A stretch of 64,000 nt of DNA from positions 3,397,223-3,461,222 of the forward strand of contig JABTTV010000001.1 of NCBI GenBank assembly GCA_015075725.1. The letters run 5' to 3'. Shown one piece after another: positions 1 to 7,635 of this stretch. The position numbers and the translations under genes are program-made. How positions within the stretch are numbered: the stretch's first letter is position 1; the number at the start of each line of letters is the position of its first letter. The notes beneath the pieces are model-generated. The model was given only the letters and a program-made list of their open reading frames with translations. It made no database searches and was not told where the DNA came from. The stretch comes from Anaerolineales bacterium (lineage in GTDB: Bacteria > Chloroflexota > Anaerolineae > Anaerolineales > Villigracilaceae).

Positions 1-1
1 C

Positions 2-658
2 GAGCGTGAAGCCGCCCGCCTTGGTTTAAACAAGGAGAAAATCAATAACCTGATTGGGTACGGATTGCTCGGCGGGATTCTCGGAGCAAGGCTTGTCTAT
101 GCTGCGCAATACGCCTCAGTTTATGTGGCAAATCCATTGGGCTTGTTCTCGCTGAGCACAAGCACGCTTTCTCCCATCGGGGGTTTTCTAATCGGTATGT
201 CCACAGCCTTGATATATGGATATCGTCAGAAACTTCCGTTTCGCCGATCATTGGATGCGCTCACGCCTGGGTTGGCATTCTTCATGATCTCAATTGGTGT
301 CTCCCACCTGCTCAGCGGAAATGCCTACGGCTCGCCGTCTCGTGTCCCCTGGGCAATGTACGTGTGGTCTGATTATCGTCACCCAACGCAACTTTATGAA
401 ATCTTTCTTGCGCTGGCGATCTTTACACTCGTGCTTCCAAAAGTTCTTCCAGCCCACGCGCCAGGAATTCGCTTTGCGCAGTTCGTCTCTCTTTCCGCGC
501 TGGCGCGAGTCTTTCTCGAAGCCTTCCGCGGCGACAGTGTACTCTGGCTGGATGGTTATCGCGCCGCGCAAGTGATGGGGTTGCTTGTTCTTATTATTTG
601 CATTGTCTTGTTGAGACAATGGGAAAGGATCGAACCAAATGAGGCAAGCATCTGGTAA
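2..658 (+). CDS. lgt: Prolipoprotein diacylglyceryl transferase-like membrane protein (5' partial)
   Basis: The frame is open from the left edge, so the N-terminus lies outside the window; a TTG at 65 is not needed as a start. The visible 218 residues are strongly hydrophobic. They carry the Lgt-type segment GGILGARLVY near the start and the RHPTQLYE motif in the second half, which are hallmarks of the enzyme that moves diacylglycerol from phosphatidylglycerol onto the lipobox cysteine of prolipoproteins in the inner membrane. Several lipoproteins are encoded downstream (2971, 5375, 26043), so a local copy makes sense. Sequence between the motifs is divergent, so a paralog with a special substrate is possible. 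The last 20 bases overlap the next gene. Confidence 0.8.
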   Translation, partial: EREAARLGLNKEKINNLIGYGLLGGILGARLVYAAQYASVYVANPLGLFSLSTSTLSPIGGFLIGMSTALIYGYRQKLPFRRSLDALTPGLAFFMISIGVSHLLSGNAYGSPSRVPWAMYVWSDYRHPTQLYEIFLALAIFTLVLPKVLPAHAPGIRFAQFVSLSALARVFLEAFRGDSVLWLDGYRAAQVMGLLVLIICIVLLRQWERIEPNEASIW

Positions 659-1289
659 AAAACGTTATATCCCTGCCTTGAGCTTTCGCTGGCTCACGCC
701 ATTGTATGATCCTCTGCTCAAATGGGTCATGCGCGAGGAAACTTTTAAACAAAGGTTGATCCAACACGCGAACATTCGTCCAGGCATGAAGGTTCTCGAT
801 CTCGGCTGCGGCACAGGTACGCTCACCATCATGCTCAAAAAAATCCATCCGAACGCGCAGGTTACAGGCGTGGATGGCGACCCTGATGTATTGAAAATTG
901 CGCTAGATAAATCTCGCGGTTCGGATATTCAATGGGATGAAGGACTCGCCTCCTCCCTGCCCTATCCTGATTCCACCTTCGACAGAGTAGTCACCAGCCT
1001 GGTCATTCACCACCTCATCACGGACGATAAACGACTCGCATTCAAGGAAATCCATCGTGTGCTCAAACCAGATGGAGAATTGTATGTGCTTGACTTTGGC
1101 GCACCGCATTCTTCAACGACACGTTTCATGACGACCTACATGCGTCGTCTCGAGGAAACCGCCGATAACTTCGACGGTTTGATCCCGCGCTTCGTGGCAG
1201 AGGCAGGCTTCGGGTCTATAAAAGAAGCGGAGAACTTCGTCACGGTGTTCGGTCCGTTATCCATCATCCAAGCAATGAAAGGAACTTGA
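639..1289 (+). CDS. Class I SAM-dependent methyltransferase
   Basis: This 216-residue protein has motif I of class I methyltransferases, VLDLGCGTGTLT, at about residues 52-63. An acidic motif II (VDGDPD) follows, then a post-motif segment with VLKPDGELYVLDFG, as in UbiE/COQ5-like and Methyltransf_11 enzymes. The N-terminal RWLTPLYDPLLKW resembles UbiE-type quinone methyltransferases, but the substrate cannot be told from sequence. It overlaps the upstream lgt-like gene by 20 bases and is followed after one base by a cupredoxin gene, so the three are probably one transcript. A GGAAAGGA ribosome-binding site precedes the chosen ATG. Confidence 0.8.
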   Translation: MRQASGKKRYIPALSFRWLTPLYDPLLKWVMREETFKQRLIQHANIRPGMKVLDLGCGTGTLTIMLKKIHPNAQVTGVDGDPDVLKIALDKSRGSDIQWDEGLASSLPYPDSTFDRVVTSLVIHHLITDDKRLAFKEIHRVLKPDGELYVLDFGAPHSSTTRFMTTYMRRLEETADNFDGLIPRFVAEAGFGSIKEAENFVTVFGPLSIIQAMKGT

Positions 1290-1290
1290 T

Positions 1291-1668
1291 ATGACTCAAA
1301 TCCAAATCTTTGTGATTCTTTCGGGAATCGCGTTGACCGTATTGATCGCCTGGTATTTCTGGTTTGCCCCCAAGGCGCAGACGCGTGTTGCGGTATCTGC
1401 ATCTGGCGCACAGGAGGTGGCAGTCACGGTCAAGGGCGGATACACACCCGATGTGATCGTGGTGCAAAAAGGACGCCCTGTGCGGTTGACGTTCACACGC
1501 CAGGAAAGTTCAGCGTGTTCTGAGAAAGTGTTGTTCCCTGACTTCAATCAGAATGCTTTGCTGCCAGAGGGCGAACAAGTGACACTGGAATTCACCCCCG
1601 AACAATCTGGCGAATATGGCTTCCAATGCCAGATGGGAATGTTACGTGGCAAGTTGATCGTGGAATAA
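1291..1668 (+). CDS. Membrane-anchored cupredoxin-domain protein
   Basis: This 125-residue protein has one N-terminal membrane segment (about 5-26) and a compact beta-rich cupredoxin domain facing the outside. Candidate copper ligands are Cys76 in a CSEKVLFPDF segment and Cys113, Met115 and Met117 in FQCQMGML near the end. This layout matches the plastocyanin-like COG4633 type often linked to copper-exporting ATPases, so a role in holding or handing over copper at the membrane is inferred. It starts one base after the methyltransferase stop and is followed by two more small metal or membrane genes. No histidine of a classical type 1 site is present, so it may bind Cu(I) rather than transfer electrons. 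Confidence 0.75.
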   Translation: MTQIQIFVILSGIALTVLIAWYFWFAPKAQTRVAVSASGAQEVAVTVKGGYTPDVIVVQKGRPVRLTFTRQESSACSEKVLFPDFNQNALLPEGEQVTLEFTPEQSGEYGFQCQMGMLRGKLIVE

Positions 1669-1689
1669 TGACGAAAGGAACATGTAAAA

Positions 1690-1896
1690 ATGAAACACGA
1701 AAAAATCCATATGCCAAACCTTTCCTACATTGCGGCATTTGTCATTGGCGTGATCTTTTTCGCCGTATTATGGAGGATGTTATTCGGCTCGGCATCCGGT
1801 CTGATGGTTCTGGCTGGCATGATTGGAACCGCGACCGCTGTGACTATCTTCTGGCTCAGGAATGAAAATCAACATCATGGAAAGGGAAAACAATGA
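1690..1896 (+). CDS. Small two-helix membrane protein
   Basis: This 68-residue protein has two predicted membrane segments (about 11-31 and 35-55) and a charged, histidine-bearing tail. It matches no family I recognise. A GAAAGGA sequence lies about 11 bases before the ATG. It overlaps the next gene by four bases (ATGA), so it probably belongs to the same copper-linked transcript. The tail NENQHHGKGKQ could bind metal weakly, but that is speculation. An accessory subunit for a transporter or a membrane anchor is equally possible. Confidence 0.6.
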   Translation: MKHEKIHMPNLSYIAAFVIGVIFFAVLWRMLFGSASGLMVLAGMIGTATAVTIFWLRNENQHHGKGKQ

Positions 1897-2102
1897 CGTT
1901 GGACCAAAACGAAATCCTCCCTGCCCCTCCACAACCGGAATATATAACGGCTTGTGGAGGAAAAATCAAGGATCCATCCAAATATCCCAGCGCAGAGTAT
2001 CACGGCGAGAGGATATATTTCTGTACGCAGGCATGTTTGGATGTATTTCTTTTGAATCCCGACCCTTTTATGGCTGGTGAAATCGAACACCCTCTTGATT
2101 AA
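1893..2102 (+). CDS. YHS-like small metal-binding protein
   Basis: This 69-residue soluble protein has a TRASH/YHS-like arrangement of cysteines: Cys21 in ACGGKI, then Cys44 and Cys48 in YFCTQACLDVF, followed by a short C-terminal segment. The spacing and the aromatic YFC match the small YHS domains attached to or encoded next to copper P-type ATPases and multicopper oxidases, where they bind copper or other soft metals. It overlaps the preceding membrane gene by four bases and is the last gene before a hairpin terminator. A second, clearer YHS protein is at 4735. Confidence in the metal role is moderate because the first motif is degenerate. Confidence 0.65.
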   Translation: MTLDQNEILPAPPQPEYITACGGKIKDPSKYPSAEYHGERIYFCTQACLDVFLLNPDPFMAGEIEHPLD

Positions 2103-2151
2103 TTCAATATGACAATCAGGAAATCATTCCTGATAAATATCATAAGCAAAT

Positions 2152-2193
2152 CAGCGCATTTCGAAACAGGTCGAAATGCGCTGTTGATTATTT
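2152..2193 (+). terminator. Rho-independent terminator after the YHS-like gene
   Basis: A perfect 12-bp inverted repeat (CAGCGCATTTCG at 2152-2163, complement at 2172-2183) encloses an 8-base loop and is followed by a T-rich stretch. A smaller 8-bp hairpin lies just upstream at 2115-2134. Together they probably end the lgt-to-YHS transcript. Confidence 0.7.
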
Positions 2194-2251
2194 CATGGGA
2201 GTTGTAAGATGAGTTCAAAGCAAGACAAAATTCATCCTCAAAGGAGAAAAA

Positions 2252-2821
2252 ATGACTACTCAAACCTTATCCCGGGAATATCAACTCGCTGATGTTCCCT
2301 TTACGAAAACCCTGTTCGAAGGCAAGGCGTTTGCCTGGCTCTGGCTTGCCATCCGTCTGTATCTGGGATACCAATGGATCGAATCGGGTTGGGGCAAGAT
2401 CACCAACCCCGCCTGGATGCAGGGCGGCGAAGCATTGAAGGGCTTCTGGGAGCGCGCCATCGTTATTCCCGATGCACCTGCCCGCCCATTGATCGCCTTC
2501 GACTGGTATCGCAATTTCATCCAGTTTATGCTGGACAGCGGCAATTACGTCTGGTTCGCCAAACTCGTGGCGGTGGGCGAATTGCTGGTGGGCGCGGCGC
2601 TGATCCTGGGCATCTTCATCTGGTTCTCCGCTTTTATTGGCGGTTTTATGAATTGGAATTTTATGATGGCGGGCTCGGCTTCTGTCAATCCTGTCTTCCT
2701 GATCCTCTCGATCCTGCTCATCCTTGCCTGGAAAACCTCAGGCTGGATCGGACTCGACCGCTGGCTTCTGGTTCAGGTTGGCACACCCTGGCAACCTGGA
2801 TTGATCTTCCAAAAAAAGTAA
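2252..2821 (+). CDS. DoxX/DoxD-family membrane protein
   Basis: This 189-residue protein has about four membrane segments. Its layout is that of the DoxX family (TQO small subunit DoxD-like), including the early RLYLGYQWIESGWGKI segment and a second half rich in GELLVGAALILG-type helices. DoxD is a subunit of archaeal thiosulfate:quinone oxidoreductase, and bacterial DoxX proteins are linked to thiol and redox stress in the membrane. Here it sits alone between two hairpins and just upstream of the multicopper oxidase, so a redox role at the membrane is inferred. A good AAAGGAG ribosome-binding site precedes the ATG. Confidence 0.8.
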   Translation: MTTQTLSREYQLADVPFTKTLFEGKAFAWLWLAIRLYLGYQWIESGWGKITNPAWMQGGEALKGFWERAIVIPDAPARPLIAFDWYRNFIQFMLDSGNYVWFAKLVAVGELLVGAALILGIFIWFSAFIGGFMNWNFMMAGSASVNPVFLILSILLILAWKTSGWIGLDRWLLVQVGTPWQPGLIFQKK

Positions 2822-2852
2822 TTCTTCGTTCGGCGCATCTCTCCTTCTCAAG

Positions 2853-2897
2853 CGACATCCGAAGGTGACTTCGGGTGTCGTTCTTGATATTCTCTTT
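2853..2897 (+). terminator. Hairpin terminator after the DoxX gene
   Basis: The 12-base arms CGACATCCGAAG (2853-2864) and CTTCGGGTGTCG (2869-2880) pair with one G-T wobble around a GTGA loop. A T-rich run follows at 2890-2899. It lies between doxX and the multicopper oxidase promoter. Confidence 0.65.
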
Positions 2898-2904
2898 TTG
2901 AATT

Positions 2905-2937
2905 CTTCACACTATCTTTATAGGCACAAACTATACT
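2905..2937 (+). promoter_or_regulatory. Promoter and likely response-regulator site of the multicopper oxidase gene
   Basis: The 19-base sequence at 2905-2923 (CTTCACACTATCTTTATAG) contains two CTTYA units 11 bases apart. It is followed eight bases later by a TATACT minus-10-like box (2932-2937). It matches the minus-strand operator before the PepSY gene (12027-12045) at 16 of 19 positions. OmpR/PhoB-type regulators bind direct repeats with an 11-base period, so the response regulator at 10294 is the obvious candidate. No good minus-35 box is present, which fits an activated promoter. Confidence 0.55.
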
Positions 2938-2970
2938 GCCGACCTGAATATACATTATGGAGCAAAAACA

Positions 2971-4584
2971 ATGACCAACTCGACTCAAATTTCGCGGAGA
3001 GACGTTCTTAAACTGATGGGACTTGGCGCGGGAGGGGCGTTCCTCAGCGCCTGCGGACTTCTCCCGTCCGCCTCAACCAACCCGACAGCGGCTCCTGTCT
3101 TCCCGACTCCGCTTACCCCTTTGCCTGATCTTCCGATTCTGTCTGCGGAACTGACGGCTGGGCGCGGCACGCTCCCCATTTTTTCGGGGAAGGAAACGCC
3201 CGTTTGGCGGTATCAGGCTTCGGTTAAGGAGGGAGGCGGGGATTTCATCCAAACGTTGAGCGGCTCGTATTTGGGTCCAATTTTCAGGGTGAAACAGGGA
3301 CAACGAGTCCAGGTTCGGTTGAACAACGAATTACCCGACCCGACCATCATCCACTGGCATGGGTTGAAAATTCCAGAAGAGATGGATGGGCATCCGCGCT
3401 ATGCTGTCGCGCCTGGGAAAAGTTTTGACTATGATTTTCAGGTGATCAACCGCGCGGGCATGTATTGGTTCCATCCTCATCCGCACCAGTTGACAGGACC
3501 CCAAGTCTATTACGGGCTGGCGGGCTTGTTCATCGTCAGTGACGAAGAGGAAGCCGCGCTGGGTTTGCCTGCGGGCGAGTATGATCTGCCGCTGGTGATT
3601 CAGGATCGTATTTTTGATTCGCAAAACCAAATGGTCTATCTGGCAAACGGCATGATGGATTCGATGATCGGATTTCTGGGCGACACGATTTTAGTCAATG
3701 GTTCACCCAATGCAACACTGGATGTCAAAGCCAGCGCATACCGCTTGCGCCTGCTGAACGGCTCAAACTCGCGCATCTATAAATTCGCCTGGCAGGATGG
3801 CACACCCCTGACCGTGATCGCCACCGACGGCGGCTTACTGGAAACACCCGTGACCCGCGACTACATCACGATGGGACCTGGCGAACGCGTGGAGTTGTGG
3901 GCGGATTTCAGCGGAAGAAATGCAGGCAGTGAAATGAAATTGGTCAGCCTGCCATATACCGATTTCAGCGGTGGAGGCGGCATGATGGGCGGCGGGATGA
4001 TGGGCAGTTCTGGATTGCCAAATGGTACGCCGTTCGACATCCTGCGTTTGATGATCGGCGAGAAAGGAGCGGACGTGAACCCGTTGCCCTCGCAACTCTC
4101 CACGATTGAACGACATGCTGTGAACGATGCAGTCAATGGAAACAATCCGCGCTCGTTCAGGCTGGCAATGCAGGGCATGGTTCACACCATCAACAACCGC
4201 CTGTTCGAGATGGACGCAGTGGCGCAGGATGAGATCGTGCGGCTGAACGACCTGGAAGTTTGGGAGTTTGTCAATCTCGAAGGCAGCGGGGGTGGCATGG
4301 GAATGGGCATGATGAATATGGAAATGCCGCATCCCATGCACATCCACGGCGTGCAATTCCAAGTGCTTGAGAGGCAGATCGCGCGCGGATTTGAATCCGC
4401 GTATCAAGAATTGAGCGGCGGCTTTGTGGACGAGGGTTGGAAGGATACCGTGCTGGTGATGCCAGGCGAAACCGTTCGGGTGCTTGTGCGCTTCGAGAAT
4501 TACACAGGGATATATCTTTATCACTGCCACAATCTCGAACATGAGGATGCGGGCATGATGCGAAACTACAGGATCAAAGGTTGA
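2971..4584 (+). CDS. Tat-exported, lipid-anchored multicopper oxidase
   Basis: This 537-residue protein starts with a twin-arginine motif (SRRDVLKLMG) running into a lipobox with Cys28, so it is probably exported folded and lipid-anchored. All four copper-ligand regions are present: IHWHG at 127-131, WFHPHPH at 166-172, HPMHIHG near 450, and YHCHNLEHEDAGMM near the C-terminus, where the HCH-x3-H-x4-M pattern gives the type 1 and type 2/3 sites. Two Gly-Met-rich insertions (around 330-345 and 430-450) resemble the methionine-rich segments of CueO/CopA-type cuprous oxidases. Oxidation of Cu(I) to the less toxic Cu(II) is the likely role; laccase activity is also possible. Copper-type promoter upstream, strong terminator downstream. 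Confidence 0.92.
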   Translation: MTNSTQISRRDVLKLMGLGAGGAFLSACGLLPSASTNPTAAPVFPTPLTPLPDLPILSAELTAGRGTLPIFSGKETPVWRYQASVKEGGGDFIQTLSGSYLGPIFRVKQGQRVQVRLNNELPDPTIIHWHGLKIPEEMDGHPRYAVAPGKSFDYDFQVINRAGMYWFHPHPHQLTGPQVYYGLAGLFIVSDEEEAALGLPAGEYDLPLVIQDRIFDSQNQMVYLANGMMDSMIGFLGDTILVNGSPNATLDVKASAYRLRLLNGSNSRIYKFAWQDGTPLTVIATDGGLLETPVTRDYITMGPGERVELWADFSGRNAGSEMKLVSLPYTDFSGGGGMMGGGMMGSSGLPNGTPFDILRLMIGEKGADVNPLPSQLSTIERHAVNDAVNGNNPRSFRLAMQGMVHTINNRLFEMDAVAQDEIVRLNDLEVWEFVNLEGSGGGMGMGMMNMEMPHPMHIHGVQFQVLERQIARGFESAYQELSGGFVDEGWKDTVLVMPGETVRVLVRFENYTGIYLYHCHNLEHEDAGMMRNYRIKG

Positions 4585-4590
4585 GTAGGA

Positions 4591-4621
4591 ACAGGCTCCA
4601 AAAATCGGAGCCTGTTTTTTT
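4591..4621 (+). terminator. Rho-independent terminator of the multicopper oxidase gene
   Basis: A perfect 9-bp stem (ACAGGCTCC at 4591-4599 with 4607-4615) has a 7-base loop and is followed directly by a run of at least seven T. It lies six bases after the oxidase stop codon. Confidence 0.9.
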
Positions 4622-4734
4622 TAGAAGGGCGATACGCAGAATTGCTTATTCCTACATCAAGCCATTCTGCGCTTCAATAATTCCAGTAGCGACTCTACAA
4701 TCCAACCGTCAGATCACAACCAAGGAGTTTCGAT

Positions 4735-4938
4735 ATGTCATTCAAAGATCCCGTCTGTGGAAAACGCGTCAATCGCGGCAAAGCCCATATCACCATCGAG
4801 TTCGAAGGTGTGAACTATTTTCTGTGCTGTCCGCAATGCCAGGCTCAGTTTGAACGTTCCCCAAAAACCTTTGCCAAGCCCGAATTGGGAGAGAAGGCAA
4901 GGAAAGTCCAGCACTATCCCGTAAAACAACACAATTAA
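4735..4938 (+). CDS. YHS-domain protein
   Basis: This 67-residue protein is essentially one YHS domain: DPVCGKRV with Cys8, a beta hairpin, then YFLCCPQCQAQFERSP with Cys31, Cys32 and Cys35, and a short basic tail. YHS domains bind copper or other soft metals and often occur beside copper ATPases and multicopper oxidases. It stands before the HMA-domain gene by 12 bases, so the pair may pass copper between them in the cytoplasm. AAGGAG precedes the ATG. The triple cysteine CC-x2-C is richer than in most YHS domains. Confidence 0.85.
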   Translation: MSFKDPVCGKRVNRGKAHITIEFEGVNYFLCCPQCQAQFERSPKTFAKPELGEKARKVQHYPVKQHN

Positions 4939-4950
4939 AAGGAAACCATT

Positions 4951-5250
4951 ATGAGCGACAATTGTCACGTTGAACCGATCCAAAAGTCCGCGCTGGATCA
5001 TGTCATCCAGTCTGCCAACCGAATCCTGCTGTCCGTTTCAGGGATGGGCTGTCCCAACTGTGCCACAAGGGTACGTAATGGACTTCTGTTACTGGATGGC
5101 GTCCATGACGCTGATGTGATGTTGAACATGCGCATGGCGGAAGTTTACTTCGATGAGAATATGGTCTCTGCCGAGATGCTGATCCAGGCGGTAATTGGAG
5201 CAGGGAACGATGGACGTCACAATTATCAAGCGCAAGTGATAGCATCGTAA
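4951..5250 (+). CDS. HMA-domain copper chaperone-like protein
   Basis: Residues 25-90 form a heavy-metal-associated domain with the GMGCPNCATRV motif (Cys34, Cys37). It is preceded by a short N-terminal extension with one more cysteine and histidine (NCHVEP). HMA proteins of the CopZ/Atx1 type carry Cu(I) in the cytoplasm. It probably shares a transcript with the YHS gene 12 bases upstream. No copper P-type ATPase is encoded in the window, so its docking partner is not visible here. Length 99, longer than the usual 65-70 for a stand-alone chaperone. Confidence 0.85.
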   Translation: MSDNCHVEPIQKSALDHVIQSANRILLSVSGMGCPNCATRVRNGLLLLDGVHDADVMLNMRMAEVYFDENMVSAEMLIQAVIGAGNDGRHNYQAQVIAS

Positions 5251-5374
5251 ATGACCTTTCGTCAGATGACATTCATCATAAGCCATTTGGCGTATATCCC
5301 CACCCGCCGTACTGCGCTGGAGATAACTTAATGGTCAGACTACTATTGGGTCATCCGAACACGGAGGACCCAAT

Positions 5375-5821
5375 ATGTTTTCAAAGACCCGAAAGTTCCT
5401 TTTCCTTCTCGTTATTTTGGCGCTGACCGCTACTGCGGTTTCTGCCTGCTCCACTTCCAACCCTGATGACGCGCATCTTGCCATGATGCCGCTCGACCAA
5501 ATGCCAATGGAAGTTCAGTCCGCGCCTGTGGCAGTGCAGGAAGCCTACCAGTTCAATACCGCCAACCCAGACATCATGCAGGACATTCCCTGCTATTGCG
5601 GATGCGGCGACATCGGTCACACTTCCAATTACGATTGCTACGTCTCGAACATCGATGACAAAAACAACATCACCTTCGACAACCATGCCCTCGGCTGTTC
5701 CATCTGCGTGGACATCACCCAGGATGTGATGCGCATGTTGCGGGATGGCAAAAGTCCGCAGGATGCCAGGGTTTACATCGACGCAACGTATTCCAAGTAC
5801 GGACCCTCCAACATCCCCTAA
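5375..5821 (+). CDS. PCYCGC-motif lipoprotein
   Basis: This 148-residue protein has a signal peptide ending in the lipobox VSAC (Cys25). The mature part contains the exact PCYCGCGD motif at about 72-79 (Cys73, Cys75, Cys77), then Cys88, Cys108 and Cys111 in a CSIC pair. This matches the PCYCGC family of uncharacterised lipoproteins, which I recall mainly from aerobic and copper-related loci. The six cysteines suggest metal or cluster binding outside the cell membrane. The next gene, a CuA-site protein, begins four bases after the stop, so a role in delivering copper to the CuA sites is a reasonable inference. Confidence 0.85.
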   Translation: MFSKTRKFLFLLVILALTATAVSACSTSNPDDAHLAMMPLDQMPMEVQSAPVAVQEAYQFNTANPDIMQDIPCYCGCGDIGHTSNYDCYVSNIDDKNNITFDNHALGCSICVDITQDVMRMLRDGKSPQDARVYIDATYSKYGPSNIP

Positions 5822-5825
5822 TCTC

Positions 5826-6305
5826 ATGCGCCTTCATTTCTCTCTTCTCCTTCTCGTGATGGCTGGACTGGTGGTCGCGTTCGCGCCTCTGCCAGTTCCA
5901 GCCGTTGCGCCTCAGGAGCGGACCTTTGAGGTGGACGCGCGCCAATATGCCTATTCCCCCTCCGAACTGAAGGTCAACGCTGGCGACACCGTGACCATCA
6001 AACTGGTCAGCACAGATGTTGTTCATGGGCTATATGTGGATGGTTACGACATTTCCGTCGAAGCTGACCCCGGACAAAGCGCCAGGTTAACCTTCGTTGC
6101 CGACAAACCCGGTTCCTTCCGTTTCCGCTGTAACGTCACTTGCGGAGCCATGCATCCCTTCATGATCGGGAAAATAACCGTTGGCACAAACGATTGGCTT
6201 TATCGCTCAATAGGGTTGGCGTCTCTTGCAGTCATTGGCTTCTTTCCTCTTTCGTCTTTCCTGAATCAAAGTAAGAAGAAAGATGAAAGAAATATTGCTT
6301 CCTAA
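5826..6305 (+). CDS. CuA-type cupredoxin (cytochrome oxidase subunit II-like)
   Basis: The ATG at 5826 is chosen because it follows the lipoprotein stop by four bases; an upstream in-frame ATG would overlap that gene. The 159-residue product has an N-terminal hydrophobic segment (4-22), a cupredoxin fold and a C-terminal membrane segment (126-146). The binuclear CuA ligand set is complete: His67, then C-x3-C-x3-H-x2-M as Cys102, Cys106, His110 and Met113. CuA domains take electrons from cytochrome c and pass them on in heme-copper oxidases and N2O reductase. No oxidase catalytic subunit is encoded nearby, so the acceptor is unknown. A second CuA protein is two genes downstream. Confidence 0.85.
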   Translation: MRLHFSLLLLVMAGLVVAFAPLPVPAVAPQERTFEVDARQYAYSPSELKVNAGDTVTIKLVSTDVVHGLYVDGYDISVEADPGQSARLTFVADKPGSFRFRCNVTCGAMHPFMIGKITVGTNDWLYRSIGLASLAVIGFFPLSSFLNQSKKKDERNIAS

Positions 6306-7635
6306 CATGAACCGCATCGAACTTACCCGTATCCCTTTTATAAAGAACACTCTCAAAAGCCGTTACCCGCAATTGGCAGTCTTTATCGTCATGCTGGTCG
6401 GTTACATCTTTGCCATCCTTGCGGGACTCATCGGAACGCCTGTCGGCAGTCACAACTTCAGCATTGTCTTTGTTTGGATCGCGTGGTGGGCGATCCTCAT
6501 TCTCGTCGCGGTCCCCTTCTTCGGACGCGGCTGGTGCGCGGTCTGTCCGATCCCGCTTCCAGGGGAATGGCTGCAACGCGGCGCGATCCTTGCCCCGCCA
6601 GATAAACGACCGAAATGGTTGAATCTCCGTGTGCCAAAAATGTTCCGCAATATCTGGATGCAGAACATTTCGTTTCTCCTTCTGGCTCTCTTTAGCAGTG
6701 CCCTGCTCACTACCCCAAACATCACTGGCATTGTCCTGGCTGCCATGCTCTTTGTCGCAATCGGACTGAGCGCCATCTTCGAGCGCCGCGCCTTCTGCCG
6801 TTATCTCTGTCCCGTGGGTGGATTCATCGGCTTGTATTCACAAACCGCGCCCATCGAACTACGCATCAAAGATAAACAAGTTTGCGTGAAGTGTGTGGGC
6901 AAGCCCTGCTACAACGGCTCGGACGCGGGCTACGGCTGTCCGTGGGATGTCTTCCCCGGCGGCATGACCAAGAACACCTATTGCGGACTTTGTATGGAAT
7001 GTATCCGCACCTGCCCGCACGACAATATCGCGGTCAACCTACGCCCTTTCTCTGCTGACCTTGCCAAACCGACAGCGCGACTCGACGAAGCCTTCAAAGC
7101 CTTCATTATGTTTGGCGCCGCCATGATCTACGCGGGCGTGTTGCTTGGTCCGTGGGGCACACTCAAAGACGCGGCATACAACGTCGGTACAGGCGCATGG
7201 TTCATGTATGCAGTAATTTTTCTTGCGATCATCTTTATCGTCCTGCCTGGGCTTTTCACTTTGGGGATTATGACAACCAAAGGCAGGCAATCTCTCAAAC
7301 AACGCTTCATGTCTCTTTCCACTGCTCTCATCCCACTGGGACTCATGTTCTGGGTTGCTTTCAGTCTATCCTTCGTTCTAACAAATGCTTCTTACATTCT
7401 CGCCGCATTGTCCGATCCGCTGGCGCTTGGCTGGAATTTGTTTGGCACCGCAAATGCCGCATGGCAGCCCATGCTCACCACGATCCTTGCGCCCGCGCAG
7501 ACACTCGCTCTGGTCGTAGGATTGGTCTGGTCGGCGCGAACAGCCCAAAAGGTGAATGAAGCGGGGACGTCCACAATCCCTGTCATCGTCTACTGCTTCG
7601 TCGCCACATCCATCATGCTATGGTTATTGCTATGA
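6283..7635 (+). CDS. NapH/NosR-like membrane 4Fe-4S ferredoxin
   Basis: This 450-residue protein has five or six membrane helices in two groups. Between helices it carries the CxxCP (GWCAVCPIPL) and CRYLCPVGG signatures typical of NapH, CcoG and NosR, and a soluble part with two cluster-binding sets: CVKCVGKPC and CGLCMECIRTCP. Such proteins move electrons from quinol or NAD(P)H across the membrane to periplasmic copper or molybdenum enzymes. Flanking CuA proteins suggest it feeds or receives electrons from them. The ATG at 6283 has a purine-rich site; a second ATG at 6307, just after the upstream stop, is an alternative start. Confidence 0.85.
   Translation: MKEILLPNMNRIELTRIPFIKNTLKSRYPQLAVFIVMLVGYIFAILAGLIGTPVGSHNFSIVFVWIAWWAILILVAVPFFGRGWCAVCPIPLPGEWLQRGAILAPPDKRPKWLNLRVPKMFRNIWMQNISFLLLALFSSALLTTPNITGIVLAAMLFVAIGLSAIFERRAFCRYLCPVGGFIGLYSQTAPIELRIKDKQVCVKCVGKPCYNGSDAGYGCPWDVFPGGMTKNTYCGLCMECIRTCPHDNIAVNLRPFSADLAKPTARLDEAFKAFIMFGAAMIYAGVLLGPWGTLKDAAYNVGTGAWFMYAVIFLAIIFIVLPGLFTLGIMTTKGRQSLKQRFMSLSTALIPLGLMFWVAFSLSFVLTNASYILAALSDPLALGWNLFGTANAAWQPMLTTILAPAQTLALVVGLVWSARTAQKVNEAGTSTIPVIVYCFVATSIMLWLLL

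Noticed and set aside
3835..4542. Minus-strand frame of 235 codons rich in His
   Set aside because: It is the shadow of the Met/His-rich end of the multicopper oxidase gene.
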